A DNA stretch of 64,000 nucleotides, taken from positions 1 to 64,000 of the forward strand of contig CACXVS010000002.1 of assembly GCA_902771155.1 (NCBI GenBank). Reading direction: 5' to 3'. Below the pieces are notes generated by a model. The model had not been told where the DNA came from and made no database searches. It saw only the letters and a program-made list of their open reading frames with translations. The translations under genes and the position numbers were made by a program. The stretch is from an uncultured Prevotellaceae bacterium (GTDB taxonomy: Bacteria > Bacteroidota > Bacteroidia > Bacteroidales > Bacteroidaceae). Below are positions 27,033 through 34,425 of the stretch, piece by piece; the first letter of the stretch is position 1, and each line of letters begins with the position of its first letter.

Positions 27033-27887
27033 ATGTCAGAATTAAAGAACAGAATCGATTTCGTTTACATCTTTGATGTACAGGATGGTAATCCCAATGG
27101 TGATCCAGATGCAGGCAATCTGCCACGTGTGGATGCGGAAACAGGTATGGGACTTGTAACAGACGTTTGTTTGAAACGCAAAGTTCGGAATTATGTGCAG
27201 GTGACTAAGGAGTGTGTAGATGGCTACGATATCTTTATCAAAGAGAAAGCTGTTTTGAATACGCTCATCGATGCTGCCCACGAGGAGGATACTGTAAAGA
27301 ATGCTTCTGATAAGACATCGGCAGCAAGAGATGTGATGTGTAAAAAGTATTTCGATATTCGTACTTTTGGAGCAGTCATGTCTACAGGAAAGAATGCTGG
27401 ACAGGTCCGAGGCCCCATCCAATTTACTTTTGCTCGTTCTGTCGATCCTATCGCTGCAATGGAGCACTCTATAACTCGTATGGCTGTCGCCACTGAGAAG
27501 GAGGCAGAGAAACAAGGAGGAGATAATCGTACCATGGGTCGCAAGGCCACAGTGCCTTATGGTCTCTATGTTTGTCATGGCTTTATCTCTGCTAATCTTG
27601 CCCAGCAGACAGGTTTTACAGAAGAAGATTTGACTTTGTTCTGGGATGCACTCAAAAATATGTTCGATATCGATCGCTCTGCTGCACGTGGACTTATGAG
27701 TGCCCAAAAGCTGATTGTCTTCAAACACGAATCTGTATTGGGCAATGCGCCTGCCAACAAACTTTTCGATTTAGTAAAGATTGAAAAGGTATGCGATGGC
27801 GCACCCCGTAAGTTTGAAGATTACAAGGTGTATGAAATCGAGAAAGACAAACTTCCAGCAGGTGTCACGGTCGAAGAAATGATTTAA
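27033..27887 (+). CDS. cas7c: Type I-C Cascade backbone subunit Cas7c (Csd2)
   Basis: This 284-residue RAMP protein coats the crRNA spacer. The family start [17 protein letters not shown], the RTFGAVMS segment, [14 protein letters not shown] and the [13 protein letters not shown] block are all clear. It is the last intact cas gene: the cas4-cas1-cas2 set that usually follows in type I-C loci is missing and a broken RhuM-like gene begins 7 bases later. Confidence 0.96.
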   Translation: MSELKNRIDFVYIFDVQDGNPNGDPDAGNLPRVDAETGMGLVTDVCLKRKVRNYVQVTKECVDGYDIFIKEKAVLNTLIDAAHEEDTVKNASDKTSAARDVMCKKYFDIRTFGAVMSTGKNAGQVRGPIQFTFARSVDPIAAMEHSITRMAVATEKEAEKQGGDNRTMGRKATVPYGLYVCHGFISANLAQQTGFTEEDLTLFWDALKNMFDIDRSAARGLMSAQKLIVFKHESVLGNAPANKLFDLVKIEKVCDGAPRKFEDYKVYEIEKDKLPAGVTVEEMI

Positions 27888-27893
27888 TCGTTT

Positions 27894-28279
27894 ATGGCAG
27901 AAAGACGTATAATAAGAAACAGTACAGCCGAGTTCCTGATATTTCAGGCGGAAGCAAAAGAGCAGGGCATTGAAGTGATGTATGCCGACGAAACCATTTG
28001 GTGTACTCAGAAAACGATGGCGGCACTCTTCGATGTTGGAGTGCCGGCCATCAGCAAGCATCTGGCAAATGTGTTTGAGACAGGTGAACTGAAAGAAGAG
28101 GCAACTATTTCCAAAATGGAAACAGTTCAACAAGAGGGGAATCGTGAGGTGAAACGATCGTGGTTATGTATAAACTTGATGCCATCATCGCTGTGGGCTA
28201 TCGTGTGAACAGTGTCCGTGCTACCCAGTTCCGCCAATGGGCCAATCGCACTATTTATAGATCAAGGAGTTATTGTTGA
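27894..28279 (+). pseudogene. Broken RhuM-family (virulence protein RhuM-like) gene
   Basis: The first frame, from the ATG at 27894, reads a RhuM-like N-terminus with EVMYADETIWCTQKTMAALF, GVPAISKHLANVFETGEL and VQQEGNREVKR. It then slips near 28155. The homology resumes in another frame as YKLDAIIAVGYRVNS and ATQFRQWAN up to a stop at 28277-28279. Intact RhuM proteins are about 330 residues; here only about 125 codons remain, with at least one frameshift and no C-terminal part. It sits where cas4, cas1 and cas2 would be expected. Confidence 0.8.
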
Positions 28280-28375
28280 TAAGGCTTATATATTATATGC
28301 TAATCCTATCCTTATAAAAAGGTTCGCAGAAAGAGTTGTAAATGTGCTTATGTATCAATAAAATATGACTTGACA
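28280..28375 (+). promoter_or_regulatory. AT-rich CRISPR leader
   Basis: About 95 bases of strongly AT-rich sequence lie directly before the first repeat, on the side expected for the leader given that repeats end in ATTGAAAC and the degenerate repeat is at the other end. TATATTATATGCTAATCC and the AATAAAATATGACTTGACA end are the clearest AT-rich parts. No promoter was confidently identified. Confidence 0.5.
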
Positions 28376-28865
28376 GTCGCCCCCTTCGTGGGGGCGTGGA
28401 TTGAAACACCCCCGTCAGGACGCAGAGCGGCTATCTGCGCGTCGCCCCCTTCGTGGGGGCGTGGATTGAAACATCTCGTCCCACACCTTGTCGGGGATGT
28501 TGATTCGTCGCCCCCTTCGTGGGGGCGTGGATTGAAACAAGACGCAGATCAACAGCGTGCTCATCGTAGACGTCGCCCCCTTCGTGGGGGCGTGGATTGA
28601 AACGGCTCCGTGCGCCCTCCCCCGCTCGCTCCCGTTGTCGCCCCCTTCGTGGGGGCGTGGATTGAAACTTTCTCTCTGTCAAGGCTGCGAGGAATGCCTT
28701 GTGTCGCCCCCTTCGTGGGGGCGTGGATTGAAACCTGGCTATGCTGGCCGACTGCGACAAACGCGACGTGTCGCCCCCTTCGTGGGGGCGTGGATTGAAA
28801 CGGAGAGGTGTATATCCGCCTTGAAGACGTACTCGAGTCGCCCCCTTCGTGGGGGCGTGGATTGA
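28376..28865 (+). CRISPR. Type I-C CRISPR array: 8 repeats, 7 spacers
   Basis: A 32-base repeat beginning GTCGCCCCCTTCGTGGGGGC and ending GTGGATTGAAAC occurs at 28376, 28441, 28507, 28572, 28637, 28703, 28770 and 28837. Its core CGCCCCC-TTCGT-GGGGGCG forms a 7-bp stem, as in other I-C repeats cut by Cas5c. Spacers are 33-35 bases. The first seven repeats are identical. The eighth diverges after ATTGA (at 28865), marking the trailer end, so the newest spacer should be at 28408-28440. Confidence 0.97.
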
Positions 28866-28884
28866 CGTTCCTAAATCTGTTTTT

Positions 28885-29175
28885 GAGCAAGGTTTTGCTT
28901 TTGGGCTCAACATATACCTCAACTCTCTGGAAACCCTTTGTAGATAAGGGTTTCAGATAAGGTATATGGTGCTTGAACATGTACCTATCATGTACCTATC
29001 ATATACCTTACCATATACCTTATTATATAATAATGTATGGTCGGATGGTGAAGGCCTCAGAGGTACATGTTCAGGTACATGTTTGGTATATGATAGGTAT
29101 ATGTTTGACAAACATATACCTGACCTCAAATGCCAATGTACAAAGGGCTGAGCGAGGGCGAAGGTATATGTTGTC
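28885..29175. repeat. Gene-free region dense in GTACAT/GTATAT motifs and inverted repeats
   Basis: Between the array and the GH10 gene, AGGTAYATG or its complement CATRTACCT recurs about a dozen times in both orientations. It includes a perfect 13-bp inverted repeat with a 1-base loop at 29095-29121 (AGGTATATGTTTG/CAAACATATACCT), and tandem GTACCTATCAT units near 28982. A separate 9-bp hairpin GAAACCCTT/AAGGGTTTC lies at 28930-28954. Open frames across it encode only low-complexity Tyr/Ile-rich peptides and are judged non-coding. Confidence 0.65.
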
Positions 29176-29180
29176 CTGAA

Positions 29181-29217
29181 AATGAATAAGCTGCCATTAT
29201 TTCTGAATAGTGGCAGC
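29181..29217 (-). terminator. Probable terminator of the GH10 gene
   Basis: On the - strand, GCTGCCACTATT, a CAGA loop and AATAATGGCAGC form a stem with one mismatch, followed by TTATTCATTTT. The hairpin overlaps the last codons and stop of the GH10 gene. Confidence 0.6.
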
Positions 29218-30348
29218 CGTTTCGTATTTGTGCGAGAAGGCCTGGATATACTTTTGGGTGAAAGACTTGAAGTCGCCATTGGCATCGATCAGTGAGGCTT
29301 CGTCTTCGCCATACCACGACACGATATCGTTCAGTCCCCATGTAGTGAACACTTCGATACCATATCGGGAGGCCACTTCTACAAAGTTGTTGAAGATGGC
29401 CTCCTGAATGGTTTTATTGCTGTGATTGCTCACGTCGAACTCGGTAATCTGGAGTTCCACGCCCAGGTTGGCGTACCACCTGAACATCTCTTCAATCATG
29501 CCCTTGTCCTCCTGTTCCGATCCCCAGAAATGGCACTGCATGCCCAGTCCGTCTATCAGTCTGACGCCATGCTTCTGTTCGTATTGCCTGATGGTCCTGA
29601 TTACCGTTTCGTAAGTCTGCTGTTTGGCTTTGTTGCCCTCGTTGTTGTCGTTATAGAACAGTTTCACCTCATGGCCAAACACCTCGCGCGCCATTTTGAA
29701 AACCTCGATATAGTAATGCTTTCCCAACACCTGATACCAGTAGTCGATGCGGATGCCCTCATCGTCGAAGTCGTAAGTCGTCAATCCCTCCTCCTCTTGG
29801 AACCTGAGCTCATCAGGGTCGGCCGCCATCTCGTTGATCACATCCACACAGTAAGCCATTGGGTATCGCTCCCTCAGGCACTGCATATATCGCCTGATAA
29901 AGTCGAGCGCCAGTCTTTTTTGATCCTCTGGCGATCTGTGTTCAAGATAGGCCTTCAGTTGTGGTGGCACGTGCCAATACCACAGAATGGTATGAATCCT
30001 CATGTCGAGCTGGTAGCTCTGAGCAAATTGGTAGATCTTGTCAGCATACGAGAAGTCGAACAGCGCGTCGTTCACCTTGTCGTTGACAAAAGCCGGCTCG
30101 TCTGGGTGGAAGTATATCTCCATCTTCGTTTCGTTTTCGCAAGTCACGCTGTCCACATAGTGTTCGATGAAGGCCACCATCTTCGCCATCCTGTCATAGT
30201 CGAGCCGATAGTAATAAGAGTCTGCCTTCTCCTTCTCCGAAGCCAGATACCTGTCTCTCTCTTCTATAAAATGCTCCCTGTCGCTGGACTTGAAAATGGA
30301 AATCAAATCCACCGTCAGATACCTGATAGAACTTCCAAACCTCTTCAT
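29197..30348 (-). CDS. GH10 family endo-beta-1,4-xylanase, no signal peptide
   Basis: This protein of about 383 residues is a GH10 retaining glycosidase. The acid/base Glu lies in CVDVINEMAAD and the nucleophile Glu in ELQITEFDVS. HTILWYWHVP and LIDGLGMQCHFW match the substrate-binding strands. The Trp/His loop is extended (LWYWH rather than LWH). No signal peptide or lipobox is visible, so it would act in the cytoplasm, probably on imported xylo-oligosaccharides. The ATG at 30348, with AGAGAG before it, is preferred; an upstream ATG at 30444 would translate through a palindromic element. Confidence 0.88.
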   Translation of the reverse strand: MKRFGSSIRYLTVDLISIFKSSDREHFIEERDRYLASEKEKADSYYYRLDYDRMAKMVAFIEHYVDSVTCENETKMEIYFHPDEPAFVNDKVNDALFDFSYADKIYQFAQSYQLDMRIHTILWYWHVPPQLKAYLEHRSPEDQKRLALDFIRRYMQCLRERYPMAYCVDVINEMAADPDELRFQEEEGLTTYDFDDEGIRIDYWYQVLGKHYYIEVFKMAREVFGHEVKLFYNDNNEGNKAKQQTYETVIRTIRQYEQKHGVRLIDGLGMQCHFWGSEQEDKGMIEEMFRWYANLGVELQITEFDVSNHSNKTIQEAIFNNFVEVASRYGIEVFTTWGLNDIVSWYGEDEASLIDANGDFKSFTQKYIQAFSHKYETAATIQK

Positions 30349-30403
30349 CTCTCTACAGATTTTGATTGCAAGATACGCTTGAGTAAATAATCGTTGCTTA
30401 TAG

Positions 30404-30466
30404 AGTACGTACGTTAGCGCACTCGAGTGCGCCTTAGGACGCACTGGAGTGCGTGCGTTACGTACT
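30404..30466. repeat. Tandem palindromes upstream of the GH10 gene
   Basis: GCGCACTCGAGTGCGC at 30417-30432 is a perfect 16-bp palindrome. ACGCACTGGAGTGCGT at 30439-30454 shares the core CGCACTnnAGTGCG. Both are enclosed by GTACGTACGTTAG and GCGTTACGTAC, so the region can fold as a compound cruciform. It lies between the membrane-protein and GH10 genes and may be an operator or a processing hairpin. Confidence 0.6.
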
Positions 30467-30481
30467 GAGAACCGTCTCCTG

Positions 30482-31039
30482 TTATTCTTCTTTTGTTTCC
30501 GTTACGAAACAGGCCACCAACCCGTAGGTGATGGTGGGGCGAATCCATATTTCGGTAAGCATGTAATCGGTGTATTCGTCGATGGGCTCAAGATAGATGT
30601 CGTAGTTGTAAAGTGCTGCAATGGCCATGTCAACGATAAAAATCATCCACAAGTTGCCCTTGGTGTAGCTCTTCCAGTTCTTGCGTGCATAGAAGAAGGT
30701 GAGCATGAGGAGTAGCAACACCGAAAGCGAGAGACATGCCAGATGGAGGGAGTAAAAAGCCAGTGGGGGAGGAAAGAGAATGTCGCGCAGCAGTATCGTC
30801 ATGCCCACACACAACGTGCACCAGTAGTTGAACTGCTGCGACTTGAGGCGGTTGAAGAAATACATCCACATCATGACCAGACAGGCCATGTAGAACATGT
30901 TGAGTACGAGTTCGGGCCAAGCTTCTTCCAGTCCGAAGTAAAAGACTCCATAGAGCATCACACCCACTGAGAGTACAGCGGCAATGGCAGTAATACCGAT
31001 GTCGAAGACTTTCGCTTTTTTTCTGAATTTGGTTTCCAT
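30482..31039 (-). CDS. Hypothetical multi-span membrane protein
   Basis: This 185-residue protein has about five hydrophobic segments: GITAIAAVLSVGVMLYGVFY, ELVLNMFYMACLVMMWMYFF, CTLCVGMTILLRDIL, a long LHLACLSLSVLLLLMLTFF and a LWMIFIVDMAIAALY segment. The N-terminus is basic and the C-terminus acidic. No family was recognised. It lies 19 bases downstream of the aldo/keto reductase gene on the same strand and is probably co-transcribed with it. Confidence 0.7.
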   Translation of the reverse strand: METKFRKKAKVFDIGITAIAAVLSVGVMLYGVFYFGLEEAWPELVLNMFYMACLVMMWMYFFNRLKSQQFNYWCTLCVGMTILLRDILFPPPLAFYSLHLACLSLSVLLLLMLTFFYARKNWKSYTKGNLWMIFIVDMAIAALYNYDIYLEPIDEYTDYMLTEIWIRPTITYGLVACFVTETKEE

Positions 31040-31058
31040 GAGTCGTTTGATGAAATAG

Positions 31059-32420
31059 TTATCTTCTCCTGACGCGGAGTGTCTCTACGATGCGGCTCAT
31101 CTGGTTGGGGATGCGTATCTGTTGGGGACACTTAGGCAGGCACTCCTCGCAGTCCTGACAGGCGCGGGCCCACGTCTCGGCATCGGGCAGGGCCTTGCGA
31201 TAGCCCTCGATAAACTGTTGCTGGCGCTCGGCATAGTCGGTGGCAGTGGGAGCGGGCAGGGGAAGGACGTGGTCGTTGACGGCCTGGTTGTAATAGGCGA
31301 AGTTACCGGGGATATTGACACCATAGGGGCAGGGCATGCAGTATTCGCAGGTGGTGCAAGGGATGGTGGGGAAGCCCGACATCTGGTCGGCAATATCAGC
31401 CAACAGGGCGTTTTCTGCCTCTGTGCATACCTCGAGCGGTGAGAAGGTCTCCACGTTGTCTATCAGATGCTCCATGCGGTTCATGCCACTGAGCGTGGTC
31501 AGGATATTGGGATGAGAGCCCACCCATCGGAAGGCCCAGCGAGCCGTGCTGTCATCGGGGCGACGGGCTTTTAGCTGGTCTGTGAGTTCTTGGGCCATCT
31601 TACCGAAGGCACCACCACGCAGGGGTTCCATGACGACGCACTGGATGTCGAGTTTATCACATTTATTATATAGGTACTCTGCATCGGCATCCTTTCTCCA
31701 CCCGTTACCCAGCGAGGCATGGCGCCAGTCGAGGAAGTTCATCTGTATCTGTACAAAGTCCCAATGGTAGTCGTTGTTGTGGTCGAGCAGCCAGTCGAAG
31801 GCGCTCACATCGCCGTGGTATGAAAAACCCAGGTGGCGGATGCGGCCTGCCTCGCGCTCATTGAGCAGGAAGTCGAGCAGACCGTTGTCGAGGAAGCGCT
31901 TCTTGAGGGTATCCACACCTCCGCCACCGATGCTGTGCAACAGGTAGTAGTCGAGGTAATCGACCTTGAGCCGCTCGAACGACTGGCGATACATCTTGAC
32001 GGAATCCTTGAAGTCCCAGAGCCGTTCGTTCTGGTTCGACATCTTCGTGGCGATGAAGAATTTCTCACGGGGATGACGGGAGAGTGCATTGCCGGTGAGC
32101 ACCTCCGAGTCACCACGCATATACATCGGAGCCGTATCGAAATAGTTCACACCGTGGGCGATGGCATAGTCCACCAGTTCGTTGACCTCGTCCTGATCGT
32201 TGGGTAGGCGCATCATGCCGAAGCCCAACAGCGAGACCTGGTTGCCAGAGCCATGCTGTACACGGTAGGTCATGCGGTTATCAGCCGGCTGATCCTTCTC
32301 GTTCTGAGCCAAAGCACTGAGGGGCTCCATAGCCATGAGGGCCACGGCAGAACCTGTGCCGATGCCGAGTTTTCTGAGAAACTCGCGACGGCTCATGTTT
32401 TCGTTGTCTAGTTTCTTCAT
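31059..32420 (-). CDS. Tat-exported aldo/keto reductase with C-terminal ferredoxin-type Fe-S motifs
   Basis: This 453-residue protein begins with a twin-arginine signal (MSRREFLRKLGIGTGS), so it is exported folded. The aldo/keto reductase barrel follows, with GLLDFLLN, YLDYYLLHSIGGGG and a catalytic-Tyr region around FDTAPMYMRGDSEVLTG. Near the C-terminus, CTTCEYCMPCPYGVNIPGN and CQDCEECLPKCPQQI are two Cys clusters likely to bind 4Fe-4S centres. Such fusions are common in anaerobic Bacteroidales, but the substrate is unknown. It is the first gene of a - strand unit, with a promoter-like element at 32450. Confidence 0.9.
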   Translation of the reverse strand: MKKLDNENMSRREFLRKLGIGTGSAVALMAMEPLSALAQNEKDQPADNRMTYRVQHGSGNQVSLLGFGMMRLPNDQDEVNELVDYAIAHGVNYFDTAPMYMRGDSEVLTGNALSRHPREKFFIATKMSNQNERLWDFKDSVKMYRQSFERLKVDYLDYYLLHSIGGGGVDTLKKRFLDNGLLDFLLNEREAGRIRHLGFSYHGDVSAFDWLLDHNNDYHWDFVQIQMNFLDWRHASLGNGWRKDADAEYLYNKCDKLDIQCVVMEPLRGGAFGKMAQELTDQLKARRPDDSTARWAFRWVGSHPNILTTLSGMNRMEHLIDNVETFSPLEVCTEAENALLADIADQMSGFPTIPCTTCEYCMPCPYGVNIPGNFAYYNQAVNDHVLPLPAPTATDYAERQQQFIEGYRKALPDAETWARACQDCEECLPKCPQQIRIPNQMSRIVETLRVRRR

Positions 32421-32449
32421 CTTCCTTCTATTTAGTTAGTTATTGGCGA

Positions 32450-32457
32450 CAAAGATA
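32450..32457 (-). promoter_or_regulatory. Promoter -7 element for the aldo/keto reductase gene
   Basis: On the - strand TATCTTTG matches TAnnTTTG and lies 29 bases before the start codon. A TTTC occurs near the expected -33 position. It is back-to-back with the promoter at 32501. Confidence 0.55.
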
Positions 32458-32500
32458 CAAAAAAAATGGATTATTTGAAAGGTTTTACATAGTTTTTTGA

Positions 32501-32508
32501 TATCTTTG
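32501..32508 (+). promoter_or_regulatory. Promoter -7 element for the SDR gene
   Basis: TATCTTTG lies 19 bases before the ATG at 32528. A TTTG at 32474-32477 is 23 bases upstream, longer than ideal. The 107-base gap holds divergent promoters for this gene and the aldo/keto reductase. Confidence 0.5.
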
Positions 32509-32527
32509 CCAACAAAACCGCAAAGTG

Positions 32528-33250
32528 ATGAGTAGAGCTATAGTAATAGGAGCCTCTTCGGGTATAGGTAAAGAGGTGGCACAGATGTTGATTGACGAGG
32601 GTTGGACGGTTGGCTTGGCTGCCCGTCGTGATGGGAAGTTGCTGCCCACGATGCATGCCCACGAGGACAAGGTGAAAGTGGCAAAGATCGACGTGACAGC
32701 CAGTGATGCTGCTGACAAGTTGAACTTGCTGATCAAGCGAATCGGAGGGATGGACCTTTTCTTCTACGCAGCGGGGGTAGGCCATCAGAACCGCGACCTG
32801 CAGGAGGATATCGAACTCACAACCGTTCGCACCAATGCCATCGGGTTTACCCATATGATAGGAGCGGCCTATCGTTACTTCGCTGCCAATGGCGGTGGTC
32901 ATATCGCAGCCATCACCTCGATAGCCGGTACGAAAGGACTGGGGCCGGCGCCTGCCTATTCGGCCACCAAGGCGATGCAGGCCACATATCTGCAGTCGTT
33001 GGAGCAGTTGGCCTATGCCCAGGGATTGAAGATATGCTTTACGGATATCCGTCCCGGCTTCGTCGATACCGATCTGCTGTCGGGCACGCATGATTATCCG
33101 ATGCTGATGGAGGTGAAGCCTGTGGCCAAGGCCATCATGAAGGCTGTGAAGCAGAAAAAGCATGTCTGCGTCATCGACTGGCGATGGCGCCTGTTGACGG
33201 CTGTTTGGCGCAGGATTCCACGATGGATATGGCGGCGGATGAAACTCTGA
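32528..33250 (+). CDS. Short-chain dehydrogenase/reductase (SDR)
   Basis: This 240-residue NAD(P)-dependent oxidoreductase has a Rossmann fold. The cofactor motif IVIGASSGIGKEVA is at the N-terminus. RTNAIGF is followed by ITSIAG with the catalytic Ser and YSATKAM with the YxxxK pair. The RPGFVDTDL motif follows and the basic C-terminus (RWRLLTAVWRRIPRWIWRRM) may touch the membrane. The ATG at 32528 is preferred over the GTG one codon earlier. The substrate cannot be told from sequence. Confidence 0.9.
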   Translation: MSRAIVIGASSGIGKEVAQMLIDEGWTVGLAARRDGKLLPTMHAHEDKVKVAKIDVTASDAADKLNLLIKRIGGMDLFFYAAGVGHQNRDLQEDIELTTVRTNAIGFTHMIGAAYRYFAANGGGHIAAITSIAGTKGLGPAPAYSATKAMQATYLQSLEQLAYAQGLKICFTDIRPGFVDTDLLSGTHDYPMLMEVKPVAKAIMKAVKQKKHVCVIDWRWRLLTAVWRRIPRWIWRRMKL

Positions 33251-33293
33251 AATAGAAAAATGTAAGCAGAAAAGCAATTTTTCTTGCAAAATA

Positions 33294-33325
33294 TTTGTTT
33301 GTTTCGCGAAAAAGTGATAATTTTG
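33294..33325 (+). promoter_or_regulatory. Promoter of the Phe/Tyr operon leader
   Basis: TTTG at 33294-33297 and TAATTTTG at 33318-33325 are 20 bases apart, matching the Bacteroidetes promoter. It drives the leader peptide starting 28 bases further on. Confidence 0.75.
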
Positions 33326-33352
33326 CACCCGATTGAACAAAAACGAGAGATT

Positions 33353-33430
33353 ATGTCAATGTTGAACGCTTACTTTTACGGCTATTACTTTTACTTTGCA
33401 GAAAACTGTGAAGCGGTAGGTCGTAAGTAA
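33353..33430 (+). CDS. Aromatic leader peptide of the Phe/Tyr operon (25 residues)
   Basis: The ATG at 33353, preceded by ACGAGAGA, opens a 25-codon frame ending in TAA. Residues 7-15 read YFYGYYFYF, giving five Tyr and three Phe codons in nine positions. Translation would therefore sense charged Tyr- and Phe-tRNA. The downstream operon makes exactly these two amino acids. The last third of the peptide gene contains GTGAAGCGG (33408-33416), complementary to the 5' arm of the downstream terminator. This is the classic layout of a ribosome-mediated attenuator leader, and it is too short for routine gene calling. Confidence 0.85.
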   Translation: MSMLNAYFYGYYFYFAENCEAVGRK

Positions 33431-33468
33431 CAATTGAAGAATTGAAAAATTGAAGAATTGAAATAGGG

Positions 33469-33506
33469 CTCCGCTTCACGATAAGGTGAAAGCGGAGTTT
33501 TTATTT
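33469..33506 (+). terminator. Attenuator terminator, with antiterminator overlap, before pheA
   Basis: CTCCGCTTCAC (33469-33479), loop GATAAG and GTGAAAGCGGAG (33486-33497) form a stem with one bulged A, followed by TTTTTATTT. Its 5' arm CCGCTTCAC (33471-33479) is perfectly complementary over 9 bases to GTGAAGCGG (33408-33416) in the leader peptide gene. A ribosome stalled on the Tyr/Phe codons leaves that segment free and favours the antiterminator. A ribosome at the leader stop covers it and favours termination. Confidence 0.85.
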
Positions 33507-33545
33507 AAAGGTAAATAATTAAAAGGTAAAAAAGTAAAAAAAGAT

Positions 33546-34388
33546 ATGAAGAGAATTGCCATACAGGGAATTGAGGGTTCGTTCCACGATATCGCGGCCC
33601 ACTTGTATTTCGAGGGAGAGCAGATACAGTTGATCTGCTGCAGTACCTTCGAGCAGGTGTTTGCCCATATCAAGCAGGACCCCACAGCCATCGGTATGCT
33701 CGCCATCGAGAATACGATAGCCGGATCGTTGCTGCACAACTATGAGTTGCTGCGCGACTCGGGGACAACCGTAGTGGGGGAGCATAAGTTGCACATCTCG
33801 CATTGCATCTGCTGTCTGCCTGAGGACGACTGGGGCACGATTACCGAAGTGCACTCTCATCCTGTGGCCCTGATGCAGTGTCGCCAGTTCCTGGCTCAGC
33901 ATCCGCAGTTGAAGAATGTGGAGGCGGAAGACACGGCCGGATCGGCCCAGATGATTGCCGAGGGCCAGAAAAAGGGATGGGCCGCCATCTGTCATGCTGA
34001 GGCTGCCAAACTCTATGGATTGAAAGTGCTCGAGGATCATATTGAGGACAACAAGCATAACTTTACGAGGTTTCTGGTGGTGTCGAATCCCAACAAGGCC
34101 GATATGCTGCGCCCGTTGACAGAGGCCAACAAGTCGAGCATCGTGTTCTCACTGCCTCATGAGGAGGGCTCGCTGAGTCATGTTCTGGCCATCCTTTCGT
34201 TCTACAAGATCAACCTGACGAAGATTCAGTCGCTGCCGATTATCGGACGAGAGTGGGAGTACCTGTTCTATGTCGATGTGATGTACGACGATCTGACACG
34301 ATACCGTCAGAGTATTGATGCGATTATACCGCTCACTAAGGACTTGAAGATATTAGGAGAATACAGAGACGGGAGACAGACGAATTAG
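33546..34388 (+). CDS. pheA: Prephenate dehydratase
   Basis: This 280-residue cytoplasmic enzyme converts prephenate to phenylpyruvate for Phe synthesis. The catalytic domain (about 1-185) has IAIQGIEGSFHDIAA at the start, IGMLAIENTIAGSL and the NFTRFLVVS segment with the conserved Thr-Arg-Phe. A regulatory ACT domain (about 195-270) contains HEEGSLSHVLAILSFYKINL and the ESRP-like IQSLPI, which in the family binds Phe for feedback inhibition. It lacks the fused chorismate mutase of enteric PheA; that activity is supplied by the gene at 36054. It is the first structural gene after the attenuator. Confidence 0.95.
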   Translation: MKRIAIQGIEGSFHDIAAHLYFEGEQIQLICCSTFEQVFAHIKQDPTAIGMLAIENTIAGSLLHNYELLRDSGTTVVGEHKLHISHCICCLPEDDWGTITEVHSHPVALMQCRQFLAQHPQLKNVEAEDTAGSAQMIAEGQKKGWAAICHAEAAKLYGLKVLEDHIEDNKHNFTRFLVVSNPNKADMLRPLTEANKSSIVFSLPHEEGSLSHVLAILSFYKINLTKIQSLPIIGREWEYLFYVDVMYDDLTRYRQSIDAIIPLTKDLKILGEYRDGRQTN

Positions 34389-34425
34389 TTGATAGATTAT
34401 AGTTGATAGATTATAGTTTATAGTT

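Noticed and set aside
28370..28980. Several open frames of 60-160 codons on both strands across the CRISPR array, with repeated RPLRGGVD or IHAPTKGAT peptides
   Set aside because: They are translations of the 32-base CRISPR repeat in different frames. The spacing and repeat structure show a non-coding array.
28966..29285. Tyr/Ile-rich open frames on both strands in the AGGTAYATG region
   Set aside because: Low-complexity products of the repeated motif, with no ribosome-binding site, no family similarity and overlapping frames on both strands.
29422..30390. A 322-codon + strand frame opposite the GH10 gene
   Set aside because: It lies wholly antisense to a clear GH10 gene with catalytic motifs and has no recognisable features.
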